Shown: positions 16,876 through 25,522 of the stretch, one piece after another
How the letters are laid out: every line of letters starts with the position of its first letter
Position numbering within the stretch: the first letter of the stretch is position 1
Origin: Bacteroidales bacterium
GTDB lineage: Bacteria > Bacteroidota > Bacteroidia > Bacteroidales > GCA-2748055
Length of the DNA stretch: 39,252 nucleotides
Reading direction: 5' to 3'
Assembly: GCA_029210725.1 (NCBI GenBank)
Contig: JARGFM010000009.1
Location: 1-39,252, forward strand
The notes under the pieces: model-generated
What the model saw: the letters and a program-made list of their open reading frames with translations, nothing else
Database searches by the model: none
What the model was told of the DNA's origin: nothing
Position numbers and translations under genes: made by a program

Positions 16876-18154
16876 CATCCTTCGTTTTGAACTTATCCTT
16901 CCAGGCCCATAATCCCAGTGCAGGATTTGAGATATAGTATACCTGCTCGCCGTCGGGCATGATATTAAATCCATCTCTCATGATCCGGGGATTATAACGG
17001 GCCCATGTCTCCTCCAGCTCAGCAAAGCCGTAGTTTACCGCTTCGATCTCCTGCCTTGATAAATGACCGGGGCAGTAAGTTACATGAAACCTCCCCTCCG
17101 TGGACCCGTGGATCAGGTGAGCCGCTGCACTCAGATTCTGCTTCAGATCGCTGTTCTCTTCCACGGCTTGTAATATTTCCGGAGTGGTCCGATAGGCGTA
17201 TTTCCGGATCAGCCGGTCTATTTCAGCATCTTCGCCAAACTCTTTCAGGCCGGGTGCCAGAACCAGCAACTCTCCGCCATCGGCCATGGCCATCCGCGTC
17301 CTGTATATACTCTTGTTTCCCAGCCAGGTACTTTTAAATTCACCGGGCTCCAGGTATACCACCACCTTGGAAAGGGGTTCCTCCAGCATCTGGAAATTGA
17401 CCTTCAGGGAGAGTGCGGAGGCTTTCAAAAAACACTCTTCATCATCCCCGATAAAGAGTCCGCGTACCACCAGATCACCGGAGTGGTTCCGGCCCACCAC
17501 TGAAAGAATATAAACAATGGGAAGTCCAGCAGCAAAATGGTCCGAAGCATAGTTCAGCACTTCCCTGACCGGCGTTGAGGCCCGGCCCATAATTCGCTCC
17601 ATCCCGAAAGCAGCTCCCAGGTAATGGCTCTTGTTGATCCCTTCCGGCCCGCCGGTCCCAACAAAAATATTCTTATTGTAATTGGCCATTCCTGTCACCT
17701 CATGGGGGACCACCTGCCCGATGGACAGGATCAGGTCGTGCCCGCCCTCCGACAGGAGCCTGTTGACCTGTGCAGGCCAGGAATAGCTGACCCTCCCCTC
17801 CGAAACTGTTTCAATAAAGGAGGGGGGCACCTCTCCCAGGGTAACGACATCCTTTCGCCAATCGTGAATCCTGAATAAGGATGGGGGCACCGCCCCATAC
17901 ATCCGGCTGATCTCCTCCCCGGTCATGGCCCGGTGTGTGCCCAGGGCCGGAAGCACATCGGTCAGGTGTCTGCCGAAATACTCCCAGGCGATCTCGGTCA
18001 TCCGCCCTGCCATACTGTGAACCCTGGTTATATCAGGCGGCACGGCCAGAACCCTCTTCCTGGGACCGATTTTTTGAAATACACCGGTCAGAGCCTTTGC
18101 GATCGTCCGGTCTGTGAGCACCTCACCGGGTGCGCCCTGTTCAAAATAGATCAT
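16868..18154 (-). CDS. LarA-like nickel-pincer racemase/epimerase homolog
   Basis: 428 residues from ATG 18154, which has GGAGGAG six bases upstream inside the end of the preceding gene; the TTG at 18169 is rejected. The family (DUF2088/lactate racemase) uses a nickel pincer nucleotide to epimerise 2-hydroxyacids. Residues matching LarA are present: His74 in 'LGTHR', His151 in 'VPHEVTG', Lys161 in 'NYNKNIF' and His177 in 'NKSH'. The 10- and 16-residue spacings equal those of LarA His174, Lys184 and His200, from memory. 'PPDITR' is also family-like. It sits between UxuB and PdxB, so the substrate is probably a sugar acid such as mannonate/gluconate rather than lactate. No larB, larC or larE cofactor gene is in the window. 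Confidence 0.82.
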   Translation of the reverse strand: MIYFEQGAPGEVLTDRTIAKALTGVFQKIGPRKRVLAVPPDITRVHSMAGRMTEIAWEYFGRHLTDVLPALGTHRAMTGEEISRMYGAVPPSLFRIHDWRKDVVTLGEVPPSFIETVSEGRVSYSWPAQVNRLLSEGGHDLILSIGQVVPHEVTGMANYNKNIFVGTGGPEGINKSHYLGAAFGMERIMGRASTPVREVLNYASDHFAAGLPIVYILSVVGRNHSGDLVVRGLFIGDDEECFLKASALSLKVNFQMLEEPLSKVVVYLEPGEFKSTWLGNKSIYRTRMAMADGGELLVLAPGLKEFGEDAEIDRLIRKYAYRTTPEILQAVEENSDLKQNLSAAAHLIHGSTEGRFHVTYCPGHLSRQEIEAVNYGFAELEETWARYNPRIMRDGFNIMPDGEQVYYISNPALGLWAWKDKFKTKDDD

Positions 18155-18155
18155 T

Positions 18156-19007
18156 CTACACTCCTCCAAATGCGTTGTATCCCCCGTCCACCGGGATACA
18201 GATTCCGGTAATAAAACGGCTCATATCCGATACGAGATAGAGCAGAGTGCCATTCAAATCGTCCGGCGCCCCAAACACCCCCATGGGAGTATTGGCAATA
18301 ATCTTCTCCCCCCGGGGTGTCAGAGCGCCTGTATGTTCATCGGTAAGCAGGAAGCGGTTCTGATTGGTCAGGAAGAACCCGGGTGCTATGGCATTCACCC
18401 TCACCCCCACTCTGGCAAAATGGACCGCCAGCCATTCGGTAAAGTTATTAATGGATGCTTTGGCTGCCGAATAGGCCGGAATCTTCGTGAGCGGCTTATA
18501 GGCATTCATGGAGGAGATATTCAGAACCACCCCGCTCTGGCGCATGACCATATCCCTGGTAAAAACCATGGTTGGAAGAAGGGTTCCCGTGAAATTGAGC
18601 TGAAACACCTTTTGAAACCCCTCCAGTTCCAGTCCAAAAAATCCGTCCTCCAGATGATCCAGCTCCCCGACGGTAATCTGTTCCAGTAAGGTAGTGGCCT
18701 TTGGAGAATTCCCGCCTGCTCCGTTGATCAGAATATCGATCTCACCCAGCTCTCTCCTTATTTTTTCTCTCACCTTATCCAGGGAGTTCCTGTCCAGCAC
18801 ATCGGCCCTGAATCCATAACTTCTGATCCCCAGTTCGGCCGTAATACCAGAGGCTGCTTTCTTTGCGGCCCCTTCATCAATGTCCAGGATTACTGTAATG
18901 ACCCCGGCTGCAGCAAGCCCCCTGGCCATGGAGGTCCCCAGCACTCCGCCGCCTCCCGTGATTACACATATTTTGTTCCTTAAGCCAAGCAATGCCGGAT
19001 GTTCCAT
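18156..19007 (-). CDS. uxuB: SDR-type D-mannonate oxidoreductase (fructuronate reductase)
   Basis: 283 residues. Short-chain dehydrogenase with 'TGGGGVLG' cofactor loop (17-24), 'NGAGGNSPKATT' and catalytic Ser and Tyr-x3-Lys ('SSMNAY', 'YSAAK'). The 'GAGGNSP' extension and the insertion before the active site are typical of the SDR-type UxuB described in Bacillus, which reduces D-fructuronate to D-mannonate. The start follows the LacI stop with no gap, and the stop is 1 bp from the LarA-like start. UxaE and UxaC across the divergent promoter make fructuronate, supporting the assignment. Another sugar-acid dehydrogenase of this subfamily cannot be excluded. Confidence 0.85.
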   Translation of the reverse strand: MEHPALLGLRNKICVITGGGGVLGTSMARGLAAAGVITVILDIDEGAAKKAASGITAELGIRSYGFRADVLDRNSLDKVREKIRRELGEIDILINGAGGNSPKATTLLEQITVGELDHLEDGFFGLELEGFQKVFQLNFTGTLLPTMVFTRDMVMRQSGVVLNISSMNAYKPLTKIPAYSAAKASINNFTEWLAVHFARVGVRVNAIAPGFFLTNQNRFLLTDEHTGALTPRGEKIIANTPMGVFGAPDDLNGTLLYLVSDMSRFITGICIPVDGGYNAFGGV

Positions 19008-20069
19008 CTATTCAGAGGTATTAGTTTGATAAAAACGCAGATTTTCACGGGTGATAATATCAATGGGAAGCCACTGTTTCGCTTCAGGTTTCCGATTAAA
19101 AACCACCAGGTTAAACAGGGATAACAAACCCTTGTAGGCCTGTTCTTCAGGCTTTTGAGAAAGCAGGAAGTCGATACGTCCCAGTTTCAGATATTCGATA
19201 TTTTCCGGAAGCAGGTCATAACCCACCAGCCGGACCCGGTCCCGCCCCGTTTCTTCCAGGAAACGGGCCACCTTATGGACCCTTGAATTGGTCACAAATA
19301 GTCCGGAAATATCATGAGCTGCACAAAGCCTGCCCAGCTCCTCCTTCAGCATAAGGTCATCGGCCCCATTCAGATCTATGCTCAGCAGATGTTTCCGTTT
19401 ACCCTTCAAATGTGCAAAATGATCTCTGAATCCCCTCTCCCTCTCAATGATGTGAGCATAGTGCTCCTTTCTGGCAGACAAATTCACAATGGCCACATCC
19501 TTTTCTGGTTCCAATCCGTAAAGGACCAGCCGGGCAGCTACGTAACCGCTTTGATAAGCATCCTGCCCTACAAAACTGCTTACAAAGGCAGAGTCGAGCA
19601 GGGAGTTGAAGAGGATCACCGGAAGATTCGCAGCGGCGCAGCGGCCCAGGAATGCCATGGATTCTTCTGTAAAGACCGGGGCAAAAAGGACTCCCTCGGC
19701 CTTCTCATAAGGAAAACGATCCAGGATGGCCGTAAAACTCTCCCGGTCTACCTGGTCGAAGTAAAAAGGGTGAAGATGTATATGATTTTGGTCCAGCGCT
19801 TCAAGGGCCTGGCGGATCCCCTGTCGTGGCAGCTCCCAAAAGGTATGATCACTAACAACACCCGGCATCACCACAGCCAGGTGGATATCTCGCTTCATGG
19901 CCAGTGAACGGGCTGCAATATCGGGTTTGTAGTCGAACTGTTGCAACAGTTTCCGGACCTTCTCACGCGTGGAAGGAGATACCTCTCCGCGATTATGGAT
20001 CACCCGGTCAACGGTTCCCACGGAAACCCTGGCAATTTCAGCAATATCCTTGATCCTGATCTTAGCCAT
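19008..20069 (-). CDS. LacI-family transcriptional regulator of the hexuronate locus
   Basis: 353 residues. The N-terminal helix-turn-helix and hinge ('IKDIAEIARVSVGTVDRVIHN', continuing to 'KPDIAARSLA') occupy residues 5-58. The rest is a periplasmic-binding-protein-like effector domain of the sugar type, with 'DRFPYEKAEGVLFAPV' and 'GYVAARLV' blocks. It is first in the leftward operon and divergent from uxaE, the usual place for a local repressor. The likely operator is the palindrome at 20177-20196. The effector is presumably a uronate intermediate; which one is not evident. Confidence 0.9.
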   Translation of the reverse strand: MAKIRIKDIAEIARVSVGTVDRVIHNRGEVSPSTREKVRKLLQQFDYKPDIAARSLAMKRDIHLAVVMPGVVSDHTFWELPRQGIRQALEALDQNHIHLHPFYFDQVDRESFTAILDRFPYEKAEGVLFAPVFTEESMAFLGRCAAANLPVILFNSLLDSAFVSSFVGQDAYQSGYVAARLVLYGLEPEKDVAIVNLSARKEHYAHIIERERGFRDHFAHLKGKRKHLLSIDLNGADDLMLKEELGRLCAAHDISGLFVTNSRVHKVARFLEETGRDRVRLVGYDLLPENIEYLKLGRIDFLLSQKPEEQAYKGLLSLFNLVVFNRKPEAKQWLPIDIITRENLRFYQTNTSE

Positions 20070-20131
20070 ATACCTTTTATTTCAACAGCCTGCGACAGGC
20101 ATCCACCTGAAACTGTTCCGCTTTCGTGGAC

Positions 20132-20139
20132 CAAAATTA
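20132..20139 (-). promoter_or_regulatory. Likely -7 element for the LacI-uxuB-larA-pdxB-gnd operon
   Basis: TAATTTTG on the - strand matches TAnnTTTG, about 63 nt before the LacI ATG. No TTTG -33 box is in register. A TTTCGTGG sequence at 20122-20129, resembling half of the proposed operator, lies at the predicted start site and would allow autoregulation. Confidence 0.4.
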
Positions 20140-20176
20140 CGTATTTTTTTTAGGAAAAAGTCACTAAATTTCTTAA

Positions 20177-20196
20177 TTTCGTGTCCGTACACGGAA
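20177..20196. promoter_or_regulatory. Putative LacI-family operator
   Basis: CGTGTCCGTACACG at 20180-20193 is a 14-bp near-palindrome with central CG, the hallmark of LacI-family operators. The symmetry extends outward to TT and AA two bases away. It lies 17 bp upstream of the uxaE ATG and overlaps a TAATTTCG sequence (20174-20181) that may be a weak -7 element, so binding would block uxaE-uxaC transcription. Confidence 0.6.
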
Positions 20197-20209
20197 ATCC
20201 GTTAATCCT

Positions 20210-21451
20210 ATGAAATTAGAGAAGTACTCCCTGGGAATAGGAGACAGGTTCGGTCAGCAGGGACCTGCCCAGCTAAAGGCCCTGATACAGGCCAGAGACC
20301 TGGGAATAGAAATGGTCCCGGTATGGAACAAATCAAACCGCGAACACCAGATCGTACGCTCCTCTCCAAAGGATACCCTCCTGGAGGCGGAGACTGCGGT
20401 CAGGGAGCTGAATTGGGAACACCCTTATTATGTGGATGCGGACCATATCAATCTGAAGACGGTGGACCCCTTCCTGGATTATGCCAACTTTTTCACCCTC
20501 GATGTGGCCGGTTCTATTGGTTCCGGGATCAAGGAGCATGAACTTAGGGAGTTCCTGGAAGTAGCTTCTGCCTATGCAGGAAAACTTGCCATACCCGGGA
20601 TAAAGAAACCTTTTACAGTAAGCGAAAAACAGCTGATCAAGATCGCCGGGGATTTCCTGGCAGCGGTTCGTGAAGCGGAAGCCATTTATACCCGTATTGC
20701 CGGAAGCAAGGGAGCTGACAACTTTATTGCAGAGATCTCCATGGATGAAGTGGAAGAAGCTCAAACACCCGCTGAGCTGTTTTTCATCCTGATGATGATT
20801 AGTCATTATGAAATCCCGGCCCAGACCATCGCCCCGAAATTTACAGGCAGGTTTAACAAGGGGGTTGATTATGAGGGCGATGTTAAACGGTTCAGAAAAG
20901 AGTTTGAAGAGAACCTGCTGGTCATCGATTTTGCAGTGAAATCCTTCGGACTGCCACCAAACCTCAAGCTGAGTGTGCATTCGGGAAGTGACAAATTCAC
21001 CATTTACCCCGTCATGGGTGAGCTGATTAAAAAACATAATGCAGGAATCCATGTGAAAACCGCCGGGACCACCTGGCTCGAGGAGCTCGTCGGACTGGCG
21101 ATGGCCGGCGGGGATGCCTTGCAGATGGCCGGGGAAATCTATCGCAGTGCCTATGAAAGAAGGGAGGAACTGTGCGGACCTTACCAGGCCGTTATTGATA
21201 TAGATGCTGCCACGCTGCCCGACCCGGAAGAGGTGCTGCATTGGAACAGTCAAAAATTCGCCACCACCCTCAGGCATATTCCCGGCCATCCCAACTACCA
21301 TCCTGGCTTCCGTCAGCTGCTGCATGTGGGGTATAAGGTGGCTGCAGAGATGGGAGAGGTCTACCTGACCATGATCCGCTCACATGGCGAATTGATTGGC
21401 GAACAGGTAAGGAGCAATATTTTTGAAAGACACATACAAAGATTGTTTTAA
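20210..21451 (+). CDS. uxaE: Tagaturonate epimerase
   Basis: 413 residues. UxaE epimerises D-tagaturonate at C3 to D-fructuronate, linking galacturonate to the glucuronate branch. Shared with the Thermotoga enzyme, as I recall it, are 'GIGDRFG' at the start, 'DADHIN' (metal-site Asp/His), 'ISMDEVEEAQTP', 'SVHSGSDKFTIYP' and 'IHVKTAGTTWLE'. The protein starts at the first of these motifs, so it lacks the roughly 80-residue N-terminal extension of the Thermotoga protein; no upstream start could add it, because an intergenic regulatory region precedes the ATG. uxaC starts 11 bp downstream in the same operon. Confidence 0.85.
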   Translation: MKLEKYSLGIGDRFGQQGPAQLKALIQARDLGIEMVPVWNKSNREHQIVRSSPKDTLLEAETAVRELNWEHPYYVDADHINLKTVDPFLDYANFFTLDVAGSIGSGIKEHELREFLEVASAYAGKLAIPGIKKPFTVSEKQLIKIAGDFLAAVREAEAIYTRIAGSKGADNFIAEISMDEVEEAQTPAELFFILMMISHYEIPAQTIAPKFTGRFNKGVDYEGDVKRFRKEFEENLLVIDFAVKSFGLPPNLKLSVHSGSDKFTIYPVMGELIKKHNAGIHVKTAGTTWLEELVGLAMAGGDALQMAGEIYRSAYERREELCGPYQAVIDIDAATLPDPEEVLHWNSQKFATTLRHIPGHPNYHPGFRQLLHVGYKVAAEMGEVYLTMIRSHGELIGEQVRSNIFERHIQRLF

Positions 21452-21462
21452 GGGAACAGCCC

Positions 21463-22866
21463 ATGAAGAAGTTTCTGGACAAAGATTTCCTGCTGGAGAG
21501 TGAAACAGCCCGAAGGCTCTACCACGAAGTGGCTGCCGGTATGCCCATTATTGACTATCACTGTCACCTGGATCCCGGACTGATTGCAGAAGATGCGAAA
21601 TTTGAGAACCTGACTCAGGTCTGGTTGTCAGGGGATCATTACAAATGGAGAGCCATGCGTGCCAACGGGGTGGAGGAGCGATACTGCACGGGAGACGCCT
21701 CAGATGAGGAAAAATTCAAAAAATGGGCCGCCACGGTTCCCGACACCCTGCGAAACCCGCTTTATCACTGGACACACCTGGAACTGGAGCGCTATTTTGG
21801 TATCCGTGATCTGCTGAATGAGGAGAGTGCTCCCTTCATCTACCAGCAGGCAGGGGAATTGCTTCAATCGGATTCTTTCAGTGTGCGCAAGCTGATTCGG
21901 AAGATGAATGTGGAAGTGATTTGTACCACCGATGATCCTGTGGACTCTCTGGAGCACCATCGGAAGATCAGAGAGGATGGATTTGAAACCAGGGTACTTC
22001 CCGCCTGGAGACCTGACAAGTCTATGGCTGTGGAAGATCCGGCTGCATACAACCTTTACCTGGACAGACTGGAACAGGCTTCAGATACCTCCATTTCCTC
22101 CTATATGGATCTGCTGACCGCACTGCAGGAAAGACACGATTTCTTTCACCAGATGGGCTGCCGCCTTTCGGACCACGGTCTGGAAGTCTTCCATGCTGAA
22201 GAATTTGACCACCAGGACATTGAAAAGATTTTTCTAAAGATAAGAAAGGGACGAGCCCTGAATCAGCTGGAAGTGGAGCGTTTTAAGTCTGCCATGCTCA
22301 TCGAACTGGCCGTCATGGATCATGAAACAGGCTGGACCCAGCAGTTTCATGTAGGTGCTATCCGGAATAATAACAGCCGCCGTTTCCTTGAACTGGGTCC
22401 CGACACCGGCTTCGATTCCATAGGAGATCTTTTAATGGCCAGGTCCATGTCCAGGTTCCTGGACCGTCTGGACCAGCAAAACCAACTGACAAAAACCATT
22501 GTTTACAACCTCAATCCAAGGGACAATGCCCTGATTCTTACCATGCTCAATAATTTCAACGATGGCCTGATTCCCGGGAAAATGCAGTTTGGTTCAGGAT
22601 GGTGGTTTATGGATCAGAAATATGGAATGACCGAGCAGTTAAACACCCTCTCTACCCTGGGACTGCTTAGCCGGTTTGTGGGAATGCTGACCGATTCCAG
22701 AAGCTTTCTCTCCTACCCGCGCCATGAATATTTCCGCAGGATTCTCTGTAACCTTGTGGGTGGAGATGTGGAACGGGGTGAGATCCCGAACCAGGCTTCC
22801 CTGATTGATAATCTGGTAAAGAATGTGTGTTATTACAACGCAAAAGAGTATTTTGCGCTGAAGTAA
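21463..22866 (+). CDS. uxaC: Uronate isomerase (glucuronate/galacturonate isomerase)
   Basis: 467 residues, the usual UxaC length. Amidohydrolase-superfamily enzyme that converts D-glucuronate to D-fructuronate and D-galacturonate to D-tagaturonate. The metal-binding 'DYHCHLDP' is near residue 30, and 'VWLSGDHYKWRAMR', 'TTDDPVDSLEHH' and 'NPRDN' are family signatures. It sits 11 bp after uxaE. With UxaE and UxuB it forms a complete route from both hexuronates to mannonate. The downstream DUF5686 gene starts 11 bp after its stop and may be read through. Confidence 0.95.
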   Translation: MKKFLDKDFLLESETARRLYHEVAAGMPIIDYHCHLDPGLIAEDAKFENLTQVWLSGDHYKWRAMRANGVEERYCTGDASDEEKFKKWAATVPDTLRNPLYHWTHLELERYFGIRDLLNEESAPFIYQQAGELLQSDSFSVRKLIRKMNVEVICTTDDPVDSLEHHRKIREDGFETRVLPAWRPDKSMAVEDPAAYNLYLDRLEQASDTSISSYMDLLTALQERHDFFHQMGCRLSDHGLEVFHAEEFDHQDIEKIFLKIRKGRALNQLEVERFKSAMLIELAVMDHETGWTQQFHVGAIRNNNSRRFLELGPDTGFDSIGDLLMARSMSRFLDRLDQQNQLTKTIVYNLNPRDNALILTMLNNFNDGLIPGKMQFGSGWWFMDQKYGMTEQLNTLSTLGLLSRFVGMLTDSRSFLSYPRHEYFRRILCNLVGGDVERGEIPNQASLIDNLVKNVCYYNAKEYFALK

Positions 22867-22877
22867 ACAATAAAGCC

Positions 22878-25511
22878 GTGGTTAATAAAACGATCAGATC
22901 GGTAGCCGTATGTCTGTTATTGCTGCTCTTTTTGATCCCTGTAAGATCGCAGGGCATAAAGGGCGAGATCCGGGATTTAAACGGTGATCCGGTTCCCTTC
23001 GCCGCCATTTTCATCAAGGAGCTGACCAGGGGAACAACCTGTAATGCACTGGGTTTATTCTCCTTACCACTTCCGGAAGGCAGTTACACCATCTTTTTCC
23101 GCAGCCTGGGTTATACAGAAGTCTCACGAAACGTTGAGCTTGGTTCGGAATTCATCGACCTGGTTATTGAGCTACCTCCCCAGACTTACATGATCCCGGA
23201 GGTCAGGATCAGCGCCTCGGGAGAGGATCCTGCTTACTGGATCATGCGAAAAACCATCGGACTGGCCAATTACCACCTGAATGAGGTGCTGAATTACCAG
23301 GCGGAGATTTATATCAAGGGAAGTGCTCTTCTGGAAAAACTGCCCAGGGCCATTGCGCGGAGAATAGAAGTAAATAACATCCGGGTAGAAGAGGGCGAAG
23401 CCTATATGCTCGAATCGCTCAACGAAGTGAAGTTTACGGCTCCCGATAAATACGAGATGCGGGTCATTGCTTCGCAAAACACCCTTCCGGGATACGCGGA
23501 AAACGTAAATCCCATGGATTATGTGAATGCCAGTCTCTATCAGCAGCAGATAGAAGGGATTATCTCTCCCCTGGCCCGGAACGCCTTTTCCTATTACCGC
23601 TTCAGGTTTGACGGGACCTTCCTGGAGGGCACCCATATTATCAACAAGATCAAGGTGACCCCCAAAAGAAAGAGTCTGCAATTATGTGAGGGCTACCTCT
23701 ACGTGGTGGAGGATCTCTGGAGCCTGCATTCTGCAGATCTTTCTGTAAACACCATTGCAGGAACCGTAAAACTGAAGCAAATTTTTGCCAATGTGATAAT
23801 GGATGCCTGGCTGCCGGTCAACCACCAGATCGGGGTGGATGTGGATATTGCCGGTGTCCTGGCCAGTGTGACCTATGTTTCCTCACTGAAGTATTCCGAT
23901 GTTATTCTGAATCCCAACCTCCCTGAGGCCTATTTCACCAGTACAAAAGGGCTTGAAGAGGAAGAAGAACTGGCCGATGAAGAGCCTGTCTCCAGAGAGC
24001 AGGAGAAAATCAACGAACTAATTCAAAAGGAGGAGCTGACAAACCGGGATGTGCAACGTCTGTCCAGGCTCATGGAAAAAGAAGCGGCCAAATCCACACC
24101 GGAACCGGAGGGTGGTGACCTGAACCGGACCGGCACCACCTTTACGGTGGCTGACAGCGCGGTAAAGAACGATTCCCTCTACTGGAACGCTGTCCGTCCC
24201 ATTCCGCTTACTCCCGAGGAGCATATTACCCTGAAGGTGAGGGATTCCATCATAGGTATTCAGAAAGCCTCTGTTCCTTCCGGATCTGACACCATCAGAT
24301 CCACTCCGCACAGGCAGAAAAGATTCCGGGGTGTTCTCACGGGGCGCACTTATACCAAAAGCAGGGGAAGGCTGCGATTTACCCATGACGGACTGATCGA
24401 CCTGGACCGGCTTGGATACAATACGGTGGACGGGCTCACCTATGGGCAGGGCTTTCATCTGAACTGGAAACCCGATACCATGCTGACTATGCGTTCCTTC
24501 TTCGCAGCGGAATATGCTTTCCAAAGAAAGGCTCCCATGATCACCTGGAACACAGACCTTTTATATGCGCCCCTGGCCCGTGGAAAGCTAGCCCTGTACC
24601 TGAATTACACCTCCTCTGATTTCAATGGTTTTTCGGGTATTCCAAAGGCCACCAACATGGTTTATACTCTTTTTTTCAGGGAGAATTATATGAAAAAATA
24701 TGAGCAGATTGATGCCACCCTCTATAACCGGATCGATGTAGCCAATGGATGGGAGCTGAGCACATCGCTTAGCTATGGGCAGCAAAACAGCCTGGTCAAT
24801 CATAGTGACTTCTCCTTTTTTCTCAGGAACAAAAAGGATTTCGACCCAAACATCCCCGGAGGTCTTCTGGCGGATGACCCCTCACTGGGAGACTTTCAGA
24901 AACTGATGGGGCTTTTGCGGATGGAATTCACACCCAAACAGCCTTACGAGGTCCGAACCTACAGAAAGGATCTGCGTCCATCTCCCTGGCCCACCTTCCT
25001 GCTCGAATACCGGCATGCCTTTCCCCTGGAAAATGAGGGATGGTCAGATTTCAGCCTGCTTTCAGCAGGAGTGACACATTCCGTCGAAACAGGGCTCTTA
25101 TCCACCCTGGACTGGTCCCTGGGTTCCGGATACTTCCTCCATAAGGGAGCCATGCATTTTTCTGACTTCCGGCATTTCAAATCAAGTCCCCTCTACATCG
25201 ATATAGCAGGCTTTGAAGATGCCTTGATGCTTTTGGATTATTACGAAGCCAGTACCTCCGAGTACTGGGTGCATGCAGATGCCAGGCTCACCTCTTCCTA
25301 CCTGATGCTCAAGTTTCTTCCCTGGTTCAGTGAGCGGCTCTGGAAGGAGTCGCTGGGAGTCACTTATCTTTATACACCGCAGGCCCCTCACTACATTCAG
25401 ATGGGCTACAGCCTGAACGAACTGTTCTTCCTGATGGATCTGGGCCTCTATGTAGGTTTCCAGGAGGGAGCCTACAAAGGCTTCGGAGCTCGTGTTAATT
25501 TCAGGTTTTAG
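22878..25511 (+). CDS. DUF5686/carboxypeptidase-regulatory-like outer membrane protein
   Basis: About 877 residues from a GTG at 22878; an earlier GTG at 22827 would overlap uxaC by 40 bp and give no better signal peptide. A hydrophobic signal ending near 'PVRSQG' is followed by a carboxypeptidase-D regulatory-like beta-sandwich (about 25-105, 'GEIRDLNGDPVPFAAIFI') and then the long DUF5686 region. The C-terminal half has alternating aromatic/polar strands and ends in 'GARVNFRF', a terminal Phe typical of outer membrane beta-barrels. A Glu-rich linker lies near residues 370-390. The family is common in Bacteroidota with no established function. Confidence 0.78.
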   Translation: MVNKTIRSVAVCLLLLLFLIPVRSQGIKGEIRDLNGDPVPFAAIFIKELTRGTTCNALGLFSLPLPEGSYTIFFRSLGYTEVSRNVELGSEFIDLVIELPPQTYMIPEVRISASGEDPAYWIMRKTIGLANYHLNEVLNYQAEIYIKGSALLEKLPRAIARRIEVNNIRVEEGEAYMLESLNEVKFTAPDKYEMRVIASQNTLPGYAENVNPMDYVNASLYQQQIEGIISPLARNAFSYYRFRFDGTFLEGTHIINKIKVTPKRKSLQLCEGYLYVVEDLWSLHSADLSVNTIAGTVKLKQIFANVIMDAWLPVNHQIGVDVDIAGVLASVTYVSSLKYSDVILNPNLPEAYFTSTKGLEEEEELADEEPVSREQEKINELIQKEELTNRDVQRLSRLMEKEAAKSTPEPEGGDLNRTGTTFTVADSAVKNDSLYWNAVRPIPLTPEEHITLKVRDSIIGIQKASVPSGSDTIRSTPHRQKRFRGVLTGRTYTKSRGRLRFTHDGLIDLDRLGYNTVDGLTYGQGFHLNWKPDTMLTMRSFFAAEYAFQRKAPMITWNTDLLYAPLARGKLALYLNYTSSDFNGFSGIPKATNMVYTLFFRENYMKKYEQIDATLYNRIDVANGWELSTSLSYGQQNSLVNHSDFSFFLRNKKDFDPNIPGGLLADDPSLGDFQKLMGLLRMEFTPKQPYEVRTYRKDLRPSPWPTFLLEYRHAFPLENEGWSDFSLLSAGVTHSVETGLLSTLDWSLGSGYFLHKGAMHFSDFRHFKSSPLYIDIAGFEDALMLLDYYEASTSEYWVHADARLTSSYLMLKFLPWFSERLWKESLGVTYLYTPQAPHYIQMGYSLNELFFLMDLGLYVGFQEGAYKGFGARVNFRF

Positions 25512-25522
25512 AGACTTTCTGC

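Noticed and set aside
16876-16974. pdxB extended to 16974
   Set aside because: The extension lies inside the LarA-like gene and does not resemble PdxB; ATG 16875/16878 yields the family N-terminus.
20333-21325. 330-codon open frame on the - strand
   Set aside because: It is antisense to uxaE, which has clear family motifs; its translation shows no domain pattern.
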